From Paenibacillus doosanensis (GTDB lineage: Bacteria; Bacillota; Bacilli; Paenibacillales; NBRC-103111): a stretch of DNA of 36,168 bases. Positions 33,468 to 36,168 of the stretch are shown here, piece after piece. The notes beneath the pieces are model-generated. The model was given only the letters and a program-made list of their open reading frames with translations. It ran no database searches and was not told the DNA's origin. The DNA lies in NCBI RefSeq assembly GCF_025060755.1, contig NZ_JANYUY010000073.1, forward strand, positions 1-36,168, written 5' to 3'. The stretch's first letter is position 1. Each line of letters opens with the position of its first letter. The position numbers and the translations under genes were made by a program.

Positions 33468-34847
33468 ATGGCGATGGAACAAATGGCGGCCAAGAAGGCC
33501 GCGATCGGACGAAAGGAAATGCTGCTGATTACCGCCGTAGCCCTCGGCACGCTGCTTAATCCGCTTAATACGACGATGATTTCCGTCGCTTTGGCCCGGT
33601 TGCAGGAGGAGTTCCGGCTGACGTTCGCCGACGTATCCTGGCTTATTTCCACTTATTATTTGGCCAGTGCGATCGGGCAGCCGCTGATGGGCAAGTGGAG
33701 CGATCTGTTCGGCCGGAAGAAGGTATTTATGCTCGGGCTGCTGCTCGTAACATTGTCGTCGAGCCTGGCTCCGCTCTCTCCCGGCTTCGGATGGCTGATC
33801 GGCTTTCGAATCATTCAGGCTCTGGGCAGCTCGGCCTTGTTTCCGTCCGGCATGGGGATGATCCGCTCTCAGATCACCTCCAATCAAGCGAAGGCGCTCG
33901 GCATCATATCGATTTTTTCCAGTACCTCAGCTGCATTCGGCCCCTCGCTGGGCGGACTTTTGCTGCATTACGGAGATTGGCCTCTGATTTTCCTTTGCAA
34001 CTTTCCGTTTATTGCCGCTTCCTTCATCCTGGCATGGAAGCTGTTTCCGAACGATCCGAAAACGGCCGGACGGGCCTCCGATATGGATTGGCCCGGGGTT
34101 GCGTTATTTTCCGCGACGATTTTCATGTGGCTGCTGTTTTTCTTGTCGCTTGCGGACGGCTTCAGCTTATGGAAGCTCATCGTCAGCGCAGGGGCGTCGT
34201 TCTGGCTTTACCGGTACGAACTTAGCCGGAGCAAGCCGTTTATCAACGTCGCTTTTTTACGGAAAAATATGAATGTGACCCTCATCTATGCGCAGTTCAT
34301 TTTGACGAATATCGCGTTCTATTCGATCATGTTCGGGATTCCGTCCTACTTGCAGCGCGTGCAGGCGATGGACCCGCAGAAGACGGGGCTTGTCATGCTG
34401 TCGATCGCCGGTTTTAGCGTAGTGGTTACGCCGCTGGTCAGCCGCTGGATCGACAGGAGCGGCTCGAAGCCGCCGCTGACGGCCGGAACGGCTCTGGTGG
34501 TGATCGGCAGCTTGCTGATGCTGATCATTCGGGATCAAGCCAGCCCGGTTACGATCTTCCTCGTGCTCTGCGTGCTCGGGATCGCCAACGGCTTCAACAA
34601 TCTGGGGATGCAGACGGCGCTGTACGATTGCGTAACGAAGGAAGAGACGGGAATCGCCTCCGGGCTGTTCATGACTTCGCGTTTTATCGGGACGATCCTC
34701 TCATCCAGCTTGCTGGCGGCGCTGTTCGGCAAAAATATTACCACCTCGCACTTGCATAGCATGGCGTGGGTATGTGCGGTACTCGGCGTGCTGATGCTTG
34801 TCTTGACGCTGCGGATGCCGGGCAGGGAACGCGTCAAGAGCGGTTAA
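33468..34847 (+). CDS. MFS drug/efflux transporter (DHA2-like)
   Basis: This 459-residue membrane protein uses proton antiport. The first helix reads LNPLNTTMISVALARLQEEF, matching the DHA2 pattern of a polar TM1. Motif A of MFS is GKWSDLFGRKKVFMLGLLL (loop 2-3), and motif C-like glycines occur in SSTSAAFGPSLGGLLLHYGD. A second-half MDPQKTGLVMLSIAGFSVVV with a loop VSRWIDRSGSKPP follows. The fourteen-helix count is uncertain. The ATG at 33468 has GATGAGGTG upstream. No regulator is adjacent; substrates cannot be named. It ends at a bidirectional terminator shared with the chemotaxis gene. Confidence 0.88.
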   Translation: MAMEQMAAKKAAIGRKEMLLITAVALGTLLNPLNTTMISVALARLQEEFRLTFADVSWLISTYYLASAIGQPLMGKWSDLFGRKKVFMLGLLLVTLSSSLAPLSPGFGWLIGFRIIQALGSSALFPSGMGMIRSQITSNQAKALGIISIFSSTSAAFGPSLGGLLLHYGDWPLIFLCNFPFIAASFILAWKLFPNDPKTAGRASDMDWPGVALFSATIFMWLLFFLSLADGFSLWKLIVSAGASFWLYRYELSRSKPFINVAFLRKNMNVTLIYAQFILTNIAFYSIMFGIPSYLQRVQAMDPQKTGLVMLSIAGFSVVVTPLVSRWIDRSGSKPPLTAGTALVVIGSLLMLIIRDQASPVTIFLVLCVLGIANGFNNLGMQTALYDCVTKEETGIASGLFMTSRFIGTILSSSLLAALFGKNITTSHLHSMAWVCAVLGVLMLVLTLRMPGRERVKSG

Positions 34848-34934
34848 ACGACAACTGGCTGGCGGCTTTCCCGGCAATGAGCCGGAGCAGACGGCATGAA
34901 GCCATGCGGCCGATCGCCGCGAGGTTACAAGATG

Positions 34935-34969
34935 CAAAGAGGGACATGCGATAGGCAGGTCCCTCTTTG
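34935..34969. terminator. Bidirectional terminator between MFS and chemotaxis genes
   Basis: A perfect 11-bp stem (CAAAGAGGGAC with GTCCCTCTTTG) and a 13-base loop lie between the convergent genes. T-rich tails are short on both strands. Confidence 0.75.
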
Positions 34970-34974
34970 TATTG

Positions 34975-36078
34975 CTATACTTTAAAACGTTCGATAAGCG
35001 TCTGCAATTGTTCCGCCATGTTCGATAGCGAATGAGCCGATGCGGAGATTTCCTCCATGGAAGCCAGCTGTTCCTCGCTTGCTGCCGACACTTCCTGAGA
35101 GCCCGATGCGGTCGTTTCGGCCGCCTCCGTGATGAGCTTCATCGAATGCACGATTTGCTCGGTGCCTGCCGCTATTTGCTGGGCGGAGGACGATACTTCC
35201 TGGATTTGGTTGCTGACATCGCTCACGGAGCTGCGGATTTGCCGGAAAGTGTGCCCTGCGGTATGAACCGCTCCGATGCCTGCCTCGACTTCTTGGGTGG
35301 CTGCTTTCATCGAGCCGACCGCTTGTTTCGTTTCCTCCTGAATCGAGGAGATTAACTCCGCAATTTGCCGCGCCGACGCTGCCGACTGATCCGCCAGCTT
35401 GCGGACTTCGCCGGCGACGACGGTGAATCCGAGTCCGTGCTCTCCCGCTCTTGCCGCTTCGATTGCCGCGTTGAGGGATAAAAGATGGGTCTGGGCGGCG
35501 ATTTCCGTGATCACATCGGCAATTTGGCCTATTTCCTGCGAACGTTCTTCCAGACCCTTGATAACCCCGGCTAGGCCGTTCACTGTGGATTGAATCGAAT
35601 TCATCTGATCGACGGCGGTCTTGATGGTCTGTCCTCCCTCGGAGGCCTTCTCGTAGGCTTCGACAGCCGTAACGGAAGCTGTTTGGGCGTGATGGGCGAT
35701 CTGCTGCACGCCTTCGGACATGTCGCCGACGGTACGCGAGGTTTCGTTCACGGTTTGAAACTGCTTGTCTACATTGGTCGCGGCCTGCTGCATCGTAACG
35801 GAAATTTGCTCGGTCGCTCTCGTCGTTTGTTCGGCGCTTGCCGTCAATTGTTCCGCCGAAGCGGCCACTTGCTCCGCATTGGAGCCGACCTGATAGATCA
35901 AATCGCGGAGATTATGACACATTTGATTGAACGATGCGGCTAAATCGCCGATTTCGTCCCGATTTTTTATGTGAATAGGCTTGGAGGTAAGATCTCCCGA
36001 AGCGACCTTCTCGGCCGTTCGCGCTATCGCGACAACCGGCTTGGAGATGATCCGGCCTATGTAGGGCTTGCTGAACAA
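34975..36078 (-). pseudogene. Methyl-accepting chemotaxis protein, 5' end removed by an IS
   Basis: The remaining 367 residues hold the C-terminal HAMP tail ([20 protein letters not shown] with [15 protein letters not shown]) and the whole cytoplasmic signalling coil. The coil tip is [20 protein letters not shown] then [20 protein letters not shown], where CheA and CheW bind, and the protein ends [10 protein letters not shown]. Extracellular sensor and membrane segments are missing: at 36062 the sequence becomes the IS end, and the apparent TTG start (36078) lies within the IS. The gene was presumably a normal ~560-residue-plus receptor, and the fragment cannot sense ligands. Ends at a shared terminator. 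Confidence 0.92.
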
Positions 36079-36168
36079 ATCAAAAATTCAACAGTAACAA
36101 GGGTTTGGCGCCTCTTTTGTCGAATTTAGGTGCAAGGAAAACGAAGGCTAACCCGTGAAAAACCTTGC
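36062..36168. mobile_element. Insertion-sequence end (right boundary)
   Basis: Bases 36062-36161 are the exact reverse complement of 1-100; 36162-36168 (AACCTTGC tail) continue into the element beyond what the left end shows. It starts inside the chemotaxis receptor gene and therefore marks an insertion. Only non-coding terminal sequence is seen. Confidence 0.75.

Noticed and set aside
1-36168. tRNA or rRNA genes and phage structural genes
   Set aside because: No cloverleaf, rRNA block or phage head/tail gene was recognised by eye; a tRNAscan run could overturn this for tRNA.

Overview
The window looks like a draft-assembly contig from a Bacillales firmicute, most likely Paenibacillus-like. 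The evidence is Gram-positive Shine-Dalgarno sites (GGAGG), TTG/GTG starts, lipoproteins with CUT2-type sugar transport, GC-richer metabolic genes beside AT-rich accessory patches, and a B. halodurans-style type I-C CRISPR repeat. Both ends carry the same 100 bp in opposite orientation (1-100 and 36062-36161). The right copy cuts into a chemotaxis receptor gene, so it is the end of an insertion sequence. No rRNA or tRNA gene was recognised.

Layout. 1-3144 is an accessory, decaying zone: a secreted protein, a frameshifted papain-like protease remnant, a 47-bp copy of the 3' end of an XRE regulator gene, an intact candidate defence nuclease (PD-(D/E)XK plus RAMA-like C-terminus), and small orphan ORFs. 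3145-11667 is a type I-C CRISPR-Cas locus with cas3-cas5c-cas8c-cas7c, a leader and an array of 34 repeats and 33 spacers. The adaptation genes cas4-cas1-cas2, which normally lie between cas7c and the array, are absent. 11668-13370 holds a decayed LRV-repeat gene, an XRE regulator with a strong terminator, and a HEPN-like protein. 13432-18611 holds an AraC regulator divergent from an orphan lipoprotein solute-binding protein, a small gene with an in-frame amber codon, tatD, a small conserved protein and an ADP-ribosylglycohydrolase.

19321-29180 is the main metabolic block. A LacI regulator with its own promoter and two operator-like palindromes is followed by a ribokinase-like PfkB kinase, a ribose/AI-2-type ABC importer (one ATPase, two permeases, one lipoprotein), a ureidoglycolate lyase-like protein, an M20 amidohydrolase and a GATase-like protein. 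Overlapping stops and starts suggest co-expression. The set looks like uptake, phosphorylation and C-N bond cleavage of an unknown glycosylated or ureide-like substrate. Two copies of a composite palindromic repeat bracket the ureidoglycolate lyase gene. panB follows as a separate unit.

30386-33275 is a graveyard: an SDR gene stopped exactly at the catalytic Tyr codon, an IS1595-type transposase remnant, a truncated and an intact Nudix gene, and a histidine phosphatase lacking its N-terminus. Short ACGGG-core palindromes punctuate this stretch like cassette borders. 33468-36061 holds an MFS exporter and the IS-truncated chemotaxis receptor, which share a bidirectional terminator.
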